Below are positions 54,426 through 63,770 of a DNA stretch of 64,000 nt, piece by piece. The notes beneath the pieces are model-generated. The model was not told where the DNA came from, ran no database searches, and was given only the letters and a program-made list of their open reading frames with translations. Origin of the DNA: CAWBRY01 sp963791295. Its GTDB lineage: Bacteria; Bacteroidota; Bacteroidia; Chitinophagales; Chitinophagaceae. The stretch covers positions 1 to 64,000 of the forward strand of contig CAWBRY010000004.1 in the NCBI GenBank assembly GCA_963791295.1, written 5' to 3'. How positions within the stretch are numbered: the first letter of the stretch is position 1; each line of letters starts with the position of its first letter. The position numbers and the translations under genes were made by a program.

Positions 54426-54446
54426 ATTAAGTCGTAAGTTAAAAGT
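54426..54446. repeat. Heptad repeat upstream of the dehydratase
   Basis: Read on the minus strand the three units are acttttA, acttacg and acttaat, of the same ACTTANN family as in the gap downstream of this gene. They end 8 bp before the chosen ATG. Confidence 0.6.
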
Positions 54447-54469
54447 AAAATCGCGTTTATATGTCTCCC

Positions 54470-55357
54470 TCACAATTTTCTAAAAATATACCATTTCAAA
54501 TCCAATGGGGGATAGATAAGATTAAATTTTCCTATCAAACGCGTTAGTGAGCTAATCAATTTCTTCTTAAAGATGAAATTCGGAGTTTTTTCATCAATAA
54601 GAGAGATAGCATGTTTTATATTAATTTTCTTGGTCGGACGTCCTTTGGTAACTATTTTAAATCCATAATAGTTGAATAGTTGAGCTAATGTTTTGTCGGA
54701 AAACCAGTTTACTACGCTTGGCGGGCTGTATTCGTGCCAGCGTTTGCCGAATAATCTTGCAACTTTGCTTTTCATATTCCATGACTCGACCAGCACCAGC
54801 CCATTTGGTTTCAGTAGTCGAGAGGCGCTTTGCAATGCCTTATCAAGATCATAGAAGTGACCAATTACCTGTATCATGGTAATTAAATCAAATTGCTCAT
54901 TAGTATCAAATGTTTCTAGGCTAGCTGTCGTTATGTTGAGATTTAACTTTGACCGACCGTATCCAGCGACTGTGTTATTAGGTTCAATACCGTAAGAGGC
55001 CCAGCCATATTTTTCAAATCCTTTTAGAATGAATCCAGCGGCACATCCCACGTCCAGTATTTTTCCTGGATCGCGATACTTTGAAACTATACGGGCATAT
55101 CGCATTCCGTGCCTGTATAAAACATCCTTCTCGTCCATGTAGTTGGAATATCCGGCAGCTTTCCCGGAAAAAAAATAATCGTCACAGTAAACATTGGAAA
55201 GATGCCTCTGGACATCGGAAACGCGTGAATACCGATGCAAGCACTTTTTACATTCCAAAATCGAGAAATCCTTCTTTTTGAATAAAAGAGTTTTCTCTTC
55301 GCCACAGTCAATAGCAGAATCACATATCTTGTCCATACGGCGCTTTAAGTTAATCAA
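54470..55357 (-). CDS. SAM-dependent methyltransferase with N-terminal zinc ribbon
   Basis: A protein of 295 residues; an alternative start is the ATG at 55336 (MDKICDSAIDCG). Cysteine pairs at the N-terminus (CDSAIDC and ECKKCLHRYS) suggest a small zinc ribbon. The class I methyltransferase motif I is ILDVGCAAGFILKGFEKYGW, then SYGIEPN. Later motifs are FDLITMIQVIGHFYDLDKAL and LLKPNGLVLVESWNMKSK. This layout is common in methyltransferases of surface-glycan or sugar-nucleotide pathways. The C-terminal part is basic and hydrophobic (LIGKFNLIYPPLDLKWYIF). Confidence 0.85.
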   Translation of the reverse strand: MINLKRRMDKICDSAIDCGEEKTLLFKKKDFSILECKKCLHRYSRVSDVQRHLSNVYCDDYFFSGKAAGYSNYMDEKDVLYRHGMRYARIVSKYRDPGKILDVGCAAGFILKGFEKYGWASYGIEPNNTVAGYGRSKLNLNITTASLETFDTNEQFDLITMIQVIGHFYDLDKALQSASRLLKPNGLVLVESWNMKSKVARLFGKRWHEYSPPSVVNWFSDKTLAQLFNYYGFKIVTKGRPTKKINIKHAISLIDEKTPNFIFKKKLISSLTRLIGKFNLIYPPLDLKWYIFRKL

Positions 55358-55539
55358 CCCGATTACATAAATGCCATAGGAAATGGAAAGAAAAAGATGA
55401 TAATTTAGAGGATTTGGGGGCGGCCAATCAAGAGGATCTTCGTGGGAACTAAATCTGCAAATTCCCTGTTTCTTCCATTATTAGTTAAAGCAAGAATTGG
55501 GCCGTAAAGCCTTATAAATTTGTCGTATATATTTAGATT

Positions 55540-55585
55540 TTCGTAAAAAACAAACGCCCGCTTTATTAGATTTAGCAGGCGTTTG
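55540..55585 (-). terminator. Terminator after tRNA-Cys
   Basis: On the reverse strand CAAACGCC and GC pair with GC and GGCGTTTG across a loop of about 13 bases. The run GTTTGTTTTTTACG follows. It starts 21 bp after the tRNA 3' end. Confidence 0.7.
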
Positions 55586-55605
55586 CATTTATTAATTTTC
55601 ATTTG

Positions 55606-55676
55606 AGGTCCCGAGCGGATTCGAACCGCTGTGGGAGCTTTTGCAGAGCTCTGCCTAGCCACTCGGCCACAGGACC
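55606..55676 (-). tRNA. tRNA-Cys(GCA)
   Basis: A 71-nt cloverleaf on the reverse strand: acceptor GGTCCTG pairs with CGGGACC, the D arm contains GGCCGAGTGGC, the anticodon loop is CTGCAAA (anticodon GCA), and the T arm is GCGGTTCGAATCCGC. The discriminator base is U, the known identity base of tRNA-Cys. No CCA is encoded. Confidence 0.94.
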
Positions 55677-55813
55677 TTCTTAGTAGTTGTCACCCGCCGA
55701 CCGGACCTAAAAATTAAATTTTTTAAGGTCGGAGGCCGGGATTTTAGATTTGAATCAGCAAGTCGAAAAATATACATTTTCTTGCCAGATCTAATAGCTA
55801 TGAAACCTCATTA

Positions 55814-56688
55814 ATGAATCGAATTGCCGAGTCAGAACTGATACTTGAATGACCGTGGTGCCGTCTATCATTTAGATCTTCGTCCCGATGAAATTGCAGG
55901 CACCGTCATCACCGTTGGCGACCCTGAACGGGTGAAGGAAATCAGCAAACATTTTGATCTGATTGAAGTAAGGACTAAACACCGGGAATTCATCACGCAT
56001 ACGGGATATGTTGGTAAGAAAAGAATCAGCGTTCTTTCTTCGGGCATCGGCCCCGATAATATCGATATTGTCATGAATGAACTTGGATGCCCTGGCCAAT
56101 ATCGATCTTGACAACCCGCCAGATAAAACCGAAACTTACCTCGCTCAATATTATCCGGATCGGAACCTCCGGTTCGCTTCAGGAGATATTCCAGTCGATA
56201 GTTTTGTGGCATCCACCCATGGCCTCGGGAATCGACAACCTGCTGAATTTTTACCGCCATGAACAAAATCAACAGGAAAAGGAATTACTTCATTCATTTG
56301 TCACACACACGCAAATGCATGGACAAATGGGTTATCCCTATATCAGCAGCGCCGCTGCTTCCCTGATCAAGAATTTTGTGCAGGGATTTCACCAGGGTAT
56401 CACTGTTACCTGCCCCGGTTTTTATGGGCCGCAGGGCGGGTATTGCGATTGGGTGTCCGTAATCCCGAGCTGATCAACCGGTTAACAGATTTTCGCTTTG
56501 GTCAGCACCGCATCACTAATTTTGAGATGGAAACATCGGCGATCTATGGCCTCGGGAAATTATTGGGGCATCATTGCCTGGCGATCAATGCGATTGTGGC
56601 CAACCGGGTAAAAAAGGATTTTTCGCAAAGATGTAAAGCGGACAGTATTGAAAACCTCATCGTTAAGTTTATTGAAGATATTCGATAG
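55814..56688 (+). CDS. Nucleoside (uridine-type) phosphorylase, about six frameshifts
   Basis: The start MNRIAESELIL (ATG at 55814) is joined, after frame changes near 55847 and 56095, to YHLDLRPDEIAGTVITVGDP, SSGIGPDNIDIVMNEL and DALANIDLD. Further changes near 56110, 56190, 56225 and 56440 give a full-length PNP/UDP-family product. Its later parts are DIPVDSFVASTHGL, GYPYISSAAASLIKNFVQGF and FGQHRITNFEMETSAIYGLG. The enzyme cleaves uridine or a related nucleoside with phosphate to base and ribose-1-phosphate. Every piece is in order with no missing domain, so single-base errors fit better than old decay. Confidence 0.75.
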
Positions 56689-56711
56689 CGGTGATTGAAA
56701 ATTGAATGACT

Positions 56712-57510
56712 ATGGTAAAAAATATGCAACTACCATTTTATAAATATCAGGGACCGGAAATGATTTTATTGTCTTGACAACGAAGCAAGGAATATCCTTT
56801 ACTCTCGGCAGATCAGGTTCGCCGAATGTGTGACCGCCGCTTTGGCATCGGCGCCGATGGGTTGATGCTCTTAAATGAAAAAACCGGCTATGATTTTGAA
56901 ATGATCTATTACAATTCAGATGGTAAGGAAGGCAGCATGTGCGGTAATGGCGGACGTTGCATGGTAAAATTTGCGTATCATCTGGGCATTCACCGCAATA
57001 CTTACAACTTTACTGCCGTTGATGGAAGTCACGTCGCAGAGATCGACACAGATGGGATTGTATCATTGAAAATGAAGGACGTTACCAAGGTGAGAAAATT
57101 TCACGGTGATTTTATTTTGGATACTGGTTCACCTCACTATGTAAAGATGGTGACCGACGTAATGAATATCGATGTATACAAGAAGGGCCATGATATCCGC
57201 CATAGTAAGGAGTTTGAAGAGGAAGGCATCAACGTGAATTTCGTTGAACAAATGGCCGATGTGGATAAGATCATCGTTCGCACTTATGAACGAGGCGTCG
57301 AAGATGAGACCTATTCCTGCGGCACCGGCGTGACTGCTGCTGCCCTGGTTTGTTTTCACAATGAAAATGGATTCAATGATGTGGAGGTAAAAACGCTTGG
57401 GCGGAAACCTGACTGTTGAATTTGAACGCATCGATGATAATCTCTACCAGGATATCTGGCTCTGCGGACCTGCAGAAAGAGTATTTGATGGTTCGGTTGA
57501 ATTGCGATAA
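56712..57510 (+). CDS. dapF: Diaminopimelate epimerase, four frameshifts
   Basis: The start MVKNMQLPFYKYQG (ATG at 56712 or 56724) is followed by a damaged GTGNDFIVLDN. Three single-base deletions within about 60 bp (near 56755, 56776 and 56801) and one near 57407 break the frame. The rest is intact: DRRFGIGADGLMLL, the first catalytic Cys in SMCGNGGRCMVKFAYHLG and the second in DETYSCGTGVTAAALVCF, ending GGNLTVEFERIDDNLYQDIW. DapF converts LL- to meso-diaminopimelate for peptidoglycan and lysine synthesis. This function is normally essential, so sequence errors are the likeliest cause. Confidence 0.88.
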
Positions 57511-57572
57511 GTCATCTCATTTAATTGGCTACGCGTACCTTATGCTTTCTTTGGCCCTCGCGGTAAAATAAA

Positions 57573-58511
57573 ATGATCCAGTACTTCAAAAATATCGATC
57601 AAACAACTGTAGAAATCACGGAGCCCGAAAACGGCTCCTGGATCAACGTTTCACCACCCCTAAAGCAAGAAGAATTCTCCGAATTGTCCAAAGGGTTGGA
57701 TATACCTCTCGATTACCTGACCGACTCCCTCGACATTGACGAAAGAAGCCGCTTTGAAGGAGACGAGAATGTCAAATTAATCGTCATTAAGACTCCAACA
57801 GAGAATAACTCCTTCAACGAAAGCGATGCTTATTATATCACTATTCCTATTTGTATTATCCTTACCGATAACCAAATCGTCACCGTCAATTCCTTTGATA
57901 ACCCGGCCATCAAAAAGTTCCTGACCACATTTCAGAAGCGAAGAACGGATCAGAGAAATATGATGGTATTGAAAATTTTCGAAAAGATCACGCAGGCGTA
58001 TATGCAATACCTGAAAGAAATTAATCAGCGCCGCAATTTGATGGAACAAAAATTATATGCCAGCAACCGCAACGAGGAGTTACTCGAATTGATGAGGATA
58101 CAGAAAAGCCTGGTTTATTTTGTTACCGCCCTTCGCTCCAATGAAATACTCCTTCTGAAGATGACGAGGACGGATTTCTTACAATTGAACGAAGAAGAAA
58201 AGGAATTTTTGGACGATCTGATCGTGGATATTTCACAAGGACTGGAAATGGCCAATATTTATACCAATATCCTGAGCAGCACATTGGATGCATTTGCCAG
58301 TATTATCAGCAACAATCTCAATAACGTATTAAAGCGGCTGACCTCTATTACGATCATCCTTTCTCTGCCGGCCCTTGTCACGGGCATCTACGGTATGAAT
58401 GTGCCTATACCTTACGCTAATTCCCCACACGCCTTCTACATACCGATTGTTCTTGCCGTAGGAGTATCGGTGATCATTAGCTGGTATTTTTTGAAGAAAA
58501 AATGGTTTTGA
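57573..58511 (+). CDS. CorA-family divalent cation (magnesium) transporter
   Basis: A protein of 312 residues. The N-terminal cytosolic funnel (GSWINVSPPLKQEEFSELSK ... DERSRFEGDENVKLIVIKTP) is followed by the long helix region. Two C-terminal helices follow, with the signature YGMNVP after the first (ITIILSLPALVTGIYGMNVP), and the tail is basic (YFLKKKWF). CorA forms a pentameric channel for Mg2+ or Co2+ in the inner membrane. It lies about 60 bp after dapF in the same direction. Confidence 0.92.
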   Translation: MIQYFKNIDQTTVEITEPENGSWINVSPPLKQEEFSELSKGLDIPLDYLTDSLDIDERSRFEGDENVKLIVIKTPTENNSFNESDAYYITIPICIILTDNQIVTVNSFDNPAIKKFLTTFQKRRTDQRNMMVLKIFEKITQAYMQYLKEINQRRNLMEQKLYASNRNEELLELMRIQKSLVYFVTALRSNEILLLKMTRTDFLQLNEEEKEFLDDLIVDISQGLEMANIYTNILSSTLDAFASIISNNLNNVLKRLTSITIILSLPALVTGIYGMNVPIPYANSPHAFYIPIVLAVGVSVIISWYFLKKKWF

Positions 58512-58548
58512 TGGATAATAACGTTTCAGCCCCTGGTAATTTTTATTT

Positions 58549-59007
58549 ATGCTGAACATTAGAGTATACGGTATTCTACTGAATGAATCCAGGCAGGTAT
58601 TAGTCAGCGACGAATTTATTCGCGGCAACTATTATACAAAGTTTCCAGGAGGCGGTTTGGAATTCGGTGAAGGCACCCGTGAGTGTCTAGCAAGAGAATT
58701 TAAAGAAGAGATGGACCTGGCCGTGGAAGTAGGTGCTCATATCTACACGACAGACTTTTTTCAAATCTCCGCATTCAACAATCAACACCAGATCATTTCA
58801 ATTTATTATTCTGCGAAAGCATTGGAACCGATCAGGGCACCCTTACGAAAGATTGCTTTTGATTTCGATGAGCATCAACTTAAGGTGTATGAAGCCACGG
58901 GAGAGACAGAAACATTTCGCTTTATTGATTGGAACCATTTTTCAGAGGAATCCCTTACCCTTCCCATTGATAAGATCGTAGCCGGGCTGGTGAAGTCGCA
59001 ATATTGA
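58549..59007 (+). CDS. Nudix hydrolase
   Basis: A 152-residue Nudix protein. The Nudix box reads GGGLEFGEGTRECLAREF, then KEEMDL, matching GX5EX7REUXEE. The start is MLNIRVYGILLNESRQVLVS and the end is a helix and strand (FRFIDWNHFSEES). It hydrolyses a nucleoside diphosphate linked to another group; the substrate is unknown. Its stop touches the convergent transporter gene (1 bp apart). Confidence 0.9.
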   Translation: MLNIRVYGILLNESRQVLVSDEFIRGNYYTKFPGGGLEFGEGTRECLAREFKEEMDLAVEVGAHIYTTDFFQISAFNNQHQIISIYYSAKALEPIRAPLRKIAFDFDEHQLKVYEATGETETFRFIDWNHFSEESLTLPIDKIVAGLVKSQY

Positions 59008-59811
59008 TCAACCCGCGGCTGGGATATTCCTGAACCCATCATCATCCATTCCCATTGCCGCTCTTTTCATTTTCTTTGCTGTATCCTCTCCAACATACTT
59101 CTCTATTCTTTTCTCCACCAGGTAAATCACCGGTGTCAGGATTAGGGCCATTGTAAATTTATAAATATAGTTCATGATACCGATAGCCAAAATCAGTTGC
59201 CAACTGAATATACCTGCAAAGGCAATAAACAAGACGATATAACTGTCCACGATTTGGGAGACCAGTGTGGACCCGGTGGCGCGCAGCCAGAGATGTTTAT
59301 CGCCAGTCATTTTTTTTATCCGGTGGAAAACGGTGACATCAACGATTTGACTGACCAGGAACGCCACGATACTTCCTATAATAATGCGGTTATTCTGGCC
59401 GAATATGGCGCTAAATGAGGTTTGAATATTTTCTACACCCTGATCCGGACTGCTTTTGATCCAGGCATCTGCCGCTGGAATACGAATGGCCAGGAAATAC
59501 ATGACAAAAGCATAGGCAATGAGGGCAACAGCGGTGAACGATATCCGCCTGACAGCCTTTGGTCCATAGTACTCGTTCACGATATCGGTGATGACAAATT
59601 CCAAAGGCCAAAGTAGGACGCCGCAGGTTAAAGTAAATGACATTCCACTTTGTCCGAAGAGAGTAAAGTCGACCGGGTGACTACCGAATAATTTCTCCAG
59701 AGAAAACAATTTGATACCGATGGCCTCAGCAATGAGGGCATTACAGCAAAAAAAACAAGCTATTCCGATAAACAGTTTGGTAGGCCGGTCTTTAATGATG
59801 TGGTTGATCAT
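59008..59811 (-). CDS. Queuosine precursor transporter (YhhQ/VUT family)
   Basis: A protein of 267 residues with about six hydrophobic helices. Family marks are FTLTCGVLLWPLEFVITDIV, NEYYGPKAVRRISFTAVALI, NRIIIGSIVAFLVSQIVDVT and WLRATGSTLVSQIVDSYIVL. YhhQ proteins import queuine-pathway bases (preQ0/preQ1) used to modify tRNA. It overlaps the small upstream membrane gene by 20 bp, so the two are probably translated together. Confidence 0.9.
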   Translation of the reverse strand: MINHIIKDRPTKLFIGIACFFCCNALIAEAIGIKLFSLEKLFGSHPVDFTLFGQSGMSFTLTCGVLLWPLEFVITDIVNEYYGPKAVRRISFTAVALIAYAFVMYFLAIRIPAADAWIKSSPDQGVENIQTSFSAIFGQNNRIIIGSIVAFLVSQIVDVTVFHRIKKMTGDKHLWLRATGSTLVSQIVDSYIVLFIAFAGIFSWQLILAIGIMNYIYKFTMALILTPVIYLVEKRIEKYVGEDTAKKMKRAAMGMDDDGFRNIPAAG

Positions 59812-60094
59812 TCAAATAAAATATGAAGTAAATTAATAGGAATAAGAATAAAAAGTTAGCCACCGACAACCAGACAGGCACATAATCACTCAACTTCCGT
59901 TTCATTAATAAAAGCATCCCATAACAAATATTGGTGAAAGGAACAATGACAATGCCCATAAAATAGCCGATAATGATGATGGTAGAAGTAATGTCATCAT
60001 CCTTTGCCCAATCACTAATTCGCAATGATATTGATAAAATAAAAGCAATGCCGCAGATGAAGGCTAGTCGAGATAAAAATAAAAGCCAACGCAT
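59792..60094 (-). CDS. Small three-helix membrane protein of unknown function
   Basis: A 100-residue protein with three hydrophobic helices: LLFLSRLAFICGIAFILSIS, IIIIGYFMGIVIVPFTNICY and SVANFLFLFLLIYFIFYLND. The family is not certain. It lies directly upstream of, and overlaps, the queuosine precursor transporter gene. Confidence 0.7.
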   Translation of the reverse strand: MRWLLFLSRLAFICGIAFILSISLRISDWAKDDDITSTIIIIGYFMGIVIVPFTNICYGMLLLMKRKLSDYVPVWLSVANFLFLFLLIYFIFYLNDQPHH

Positions 60095-60146
60095 CGGGAT
60101 TTTAGTCTAAAATAGCATTATTTTGCCAGCCAAATATTCAAGCAGT

Positions 60147-62619
60147 ATGAACAATCCCCTGCTGAAAAAAATAATTCCTCATCTTATTGCGGTAGTTATA
60201 TTTTTAGTTGTTTCCATCTTGTTTTGCAAGCCCGTATTAGAAGGAAATGTCTTGAGCCAGGGCGATATCATTGGTTGGAAAGGCATGGCACAAAATGCTT
60301 TTGCATACAAAGAAAAAAATGGCCACTTCCCTCTATGGAATCCAAATCTTTTCAGCGGCATGCCCAACTATCAAATCGCCATGGAAGGCAAGACCATCTT
60401 GCCCGACATGGTAAAAATATTATCCCTCGGAATGCCGAAGCCTATCAACTTCTTTTTCCTGGCTGCCATCTGCTTTTATATTTTATGTCTTACGCTAAGG
60501 ATACGACCAGTCATTGGCATTCTGGGGGGCCTGGCATTTGCATTCTCAACTTACAATCCAGTTATCATCAATGCCGGTCATGAGACTCAAATGTTGGCAA
60601 CTGCTTTCATGCCACTACTAATGGCCGGATTAATATGCACATTTGAAAAAAAATATTGGCTGGGTCTCGCGCTTACAACCTTCGGCACCTATCAACAAAT
60701 TGGCGTCAATCACCTTCAAATCAGCTACTACTTCTTCCTGGTAGCCATTGCTGTTACGATCAGCTATGTATATGACTGGATCAAACAAAAAGAATGGAAA
60801 CATATGGCGATCGCAGGCGCAATCGTAGCTGTCTCCGCAGTAGTAGGGCTGGCAGGCAATGCATTGTCGTTAAAAACGACTTCTGAATATGCAAAATATA
60901 CGATGCGTGGAGGGAAAGATATTTCGATTGAAGGAGGCACCGTCAAGGCAGCAAAGACCTCCGGACTGGATACGTCGTATGCTTTTATCTACAGCATCGG
61001 TAAGGCAGAGATATCAACCTTAATGATGCCAAATGCTTTTGGTGGAGCAAGTAATAAAGAGATGGGAGAAGGCTCGCATGTCGTTGGCAAATTGACGGCG
61101 AAGGGAGTTGATGAGACGCAGGCAGAACAGGTAGCTTCGCGACTTCCAAGATATTGGGGCGCTCTTCCCTACACAGCCGGACCCGCCTATCTTGGCATCA
61201 TCACCTGTCTCCTCGGGCTGATTGGATTTGTGATTGTCAAGACCCCGTTGCGATGGGCCCTGCTCGCCGCTACTGTGCTCGGTATCTTCATGTCTTGGGG
61301 AAAGTACTTTGGCAGTTTTAATACTTTTCTATTTGAATACCTTCCCATGTACAATAAATTCAGGGCACCGTCGATGGCGCAGGTGATCCCTCAATTTACT
61401 ATCGGGATCATCGCCGTGCTGGCATTGCAAAAAATATTATTCGAGGAGAGGACGAGGGAGTTGATCAAGGCAGATTTCAAAAGGATATTGTATGTAATGG
61501 GTGGACTGTTTGCTTTTTTAGCACTCATGTATCTCGCCATGGATTACAGTTCACCGGGAGATGGTCCTCTTTCCGGCTATCTTTCCGAGATGACGAAGAA
61601 CAATGATGAAATCACACGTCTTATTTTTTCCGGTTTAAAAGCTGACCGTCGAGCCATGTTTGGAGGTCAATTCTTGAGAGCGCTGGGATTTGGAGTGCTC
61701 CTGTTGGGTCTCCTTTATTTGTATATGAAGGATCGAATTAAACCTCTGATCGTAGCCATTGCCCTCATAACTATTAGCACTCTCGAATTAACACTGGTGA
61801 GTAAGGAATACCTGGGCGAAGAAAGTTATGTATCTCCCGATGAGATAACCAGTACGAATTTCACACCCAATGCCAACGACCAGCAATTACTTCAGGACAA
61901 GGATCCCAGCTTCAGGGTCTTTAATATGGCAGCGGATACCTACAATGAAGCCCGGACCTCTTATTTTCATAAATCAATTGGTGGATATCACCCGGCCAAA
62001 CTGCGCATATACCAGGACGTGATTGAGAAATACCTTTCCGGTAGTCCAAACAGAACCGTATTGAATATCTTAAATGCCAAATACTTCCTTGTACAGAATC
62101 CCCAGTCCGGAGAGGCTACCCTGATTCCCAATCCCGACGCGCTTGGTCACTGCTGGCTGGTCAAAAACGTAAAACTGGTAAGTGGGTCGGTGGAAGAGAT
62201 CCAGGCTATTGGTTCTACCAATCTAAAAGATACGGCGATCGTAGATAAATCCTTTAGCCAGCTTGTAGTTCAACCGCAATGGGATTCTGCTTCAACGATC
62301 AAGCTAACTAAATTTGACAATGACGTGATGGAATATGAAGCCGTCTGTGCAGGTCCGCAATTTGCCGTCTTTAGTGAGATCTATTATCCTAAAGGATGGA
62401 ATGCATACGTAGACGGGAAGAAAACAGAATATTGCAATGCCGACTATGTACTCAGAGGCATATCATTGCCTGCTGGTAAACATAGTATCAAATTTGCTTT
62501 TGAACCGACATCCTATAAGCAAGGTGTTAAGAATATCCTACATCGCCTCGTTCTTTATCTTGATATTTTTCCTGGGTGGTTTATTCATGGCCTGGCGAGA
62601 AGCCAGAAAAACCAGTTGA
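60147..62619 (+). CDS. YfhO-family large membrane protein, one frameshift near the end
   Basis: A protein of about 824 residues with more than ten helices, starting MNNPLLKKIIPHLIAVVIFL; an in-frame TTG at 60123 is less likely. The YfhO layout is clear: FPLWNPNLFSGMPNYQIAM, then a helix series, a soluble lumenal-type domain (YHPAKLRIYQDVIEKYLSG) and a final helix. At about 62530 one base is out. Corrected, the end reads FEPTSYKQG, then ISYIASFFILIFFLGGLFMA and WREARKTS, with TGA at 62617-62619. Uncorrected, the frame runs on into the glycosyltransferase. YfhO proteins help glycosylate cell-surface polymers. Confidence 0.85.
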
Positions 62620-62627
62620 CTTCCCTG

Positions 62628-63770
62628 ATGAGAAAAGTCCTGGCAATAGCGCCTTATTCCTACCTCCCGTTTTATTCAGGTGGGCAAAAATTCATTGCTC
62701 AATTTTTCGAATTCCTGGCTCAAGTCACGGACCTCACCGTCATCAGTGTGCCTGAAAATGATTTTACCCTGGCAAACAACTATCGCGGTATTCCCATGTT
62801 GAAGAGTTCATTTTCCAGATACGTCGACCGAAGCCTGATCCGTAAAATAGTCGCTCTTGTTAGAAAAGAAAGATTTGATACAATTATTTGGGAACATCCA
62901 TATTTTGCCTGGCTGGCCTTCCGCATTAAGCGAAGAACAGGAATCTTCACCATCATACATAGCCACAATATAGAATTCCAGCGCTTCCGCTCCACTCATC
63001 GTTGGTGGTGGCCGATCTTGCGGAAGTATGAAAAATGGAGCTTTAAAAAAGCAGACTGCATTTTATTTATTACTCCCGAGGACCGTGGATTTGCCATTGA
63101 GCAATGGAAAATAAACGAGCAGAAATGCATAGAACTGCCGTTTGGAATGACTATCAATAGTTATCCTACCGACCGTTTAGAAAGCAGGCAGGCAATTTCA
63201 GAAAAATACGGCCTGGATAAGAATGAAAAAATATTGCTGTTCACCGGCGCGCTTAGTTATAAACCTAACCTGGACGCAGTAAGGGCAATCCGGGAAAAGA
63301 TCAATCCCTTCCTCGCTTCTCAGCCCGGATTTCGTTATAAGATTTTGATTTGCGGTAAAGGATTGCCCGAAGAGATGAATTCTTTAAAAGATGAAATAAA
63401 CAAAAATATTATCTACACAGGATTTGTAGAAGATGTGGATACATATTATAAAGCATCTTCGGTATTCTTAAATGCAGTACAGACGGGGGGCGGCATTAAA
63501 ACCAAAATGGTCGAAGCAATCGGTTTTGGGTCCACTGTTATTGCAACGAATACGGCTGCCAAAGGCATTGATGCAAGAGTATGCGGAGAAAACCTCATTA
63601 CCGTGGATGACAATGATTGGAAAGAGTTTGCGGAAAAGGCGATAGAAAGATCTAAGGAAGATGCCGTTACGCCCCCTTCATTTTACACAACTTATTATTG
63701 GAAAAATATCATTCAAAAACTGATGACATCTCTAGCGAATCGGTCGTCCCGTGATACGGTAAGTAATTGA
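62628..63770 (+). CDS. GT4-like glycosyltransferase
   Basis: A protein of about 380 residues starting at the ATG at 62628 (MRKVLAIAPYSYLPFYSGGQ), 8 bp after the YfhO stop. The N-terminal donor-site loop (PYSYLPFYSGGQKFIAQFFE), the middle HSHNIEFQRFRSTHRWWWPI and the C-terminal nucleotide-sugar site (ILLFTGALSYKPNLDAVRAI ... GGGIKTKMVEAIGFGSTVIA) fit the GT-B fold of family 4. It transfers a sugar from a nucleotide donor to a growing glycan or lipid. It probably works with the neighbouring YfhO-like and GT2-like proteins. Confidence 0.88.
   Translation: MRKVLAIAPYSYLPFYSGGQKFIAQFFEFLAQVTDLTVISVPENDFTLANNYRGIPMLKSSFSRYVDRSLIRKIVALVRKERFDTIIWEHPYFAWLAFRIKRRTGIFTIIHSHNIEFQRFRSTHRWWWPILRKYEKWSFKKADCILFITPEDRGFAIEQWKINEQKCIELPFGMTINSYPTDRLESRQAISEKYGLDKNEKILLFTGALSYKPNLDAVRAIREKINPFLASQPGFRYKILICGKGLPEEMNSLKDEINKNIIYTGFVEDVDTYYKASSVFLNAVQTGGGIKTKMVEAIGFGSTVIATNTAAKGIDARVCGENLITVDDNDWKEFAEKAIERSKEDAVTPPSFYTTYYWKNIIQKLMTSLANRSSRDTVSN

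Noticed and set aside
60123..63770. A genuine YfhO-glycosyltransferase fusion enzyme
   Set aside because: The alternate frame gives the expected YfhO end and stop, and the second enzyme has its own start 8 bp later.
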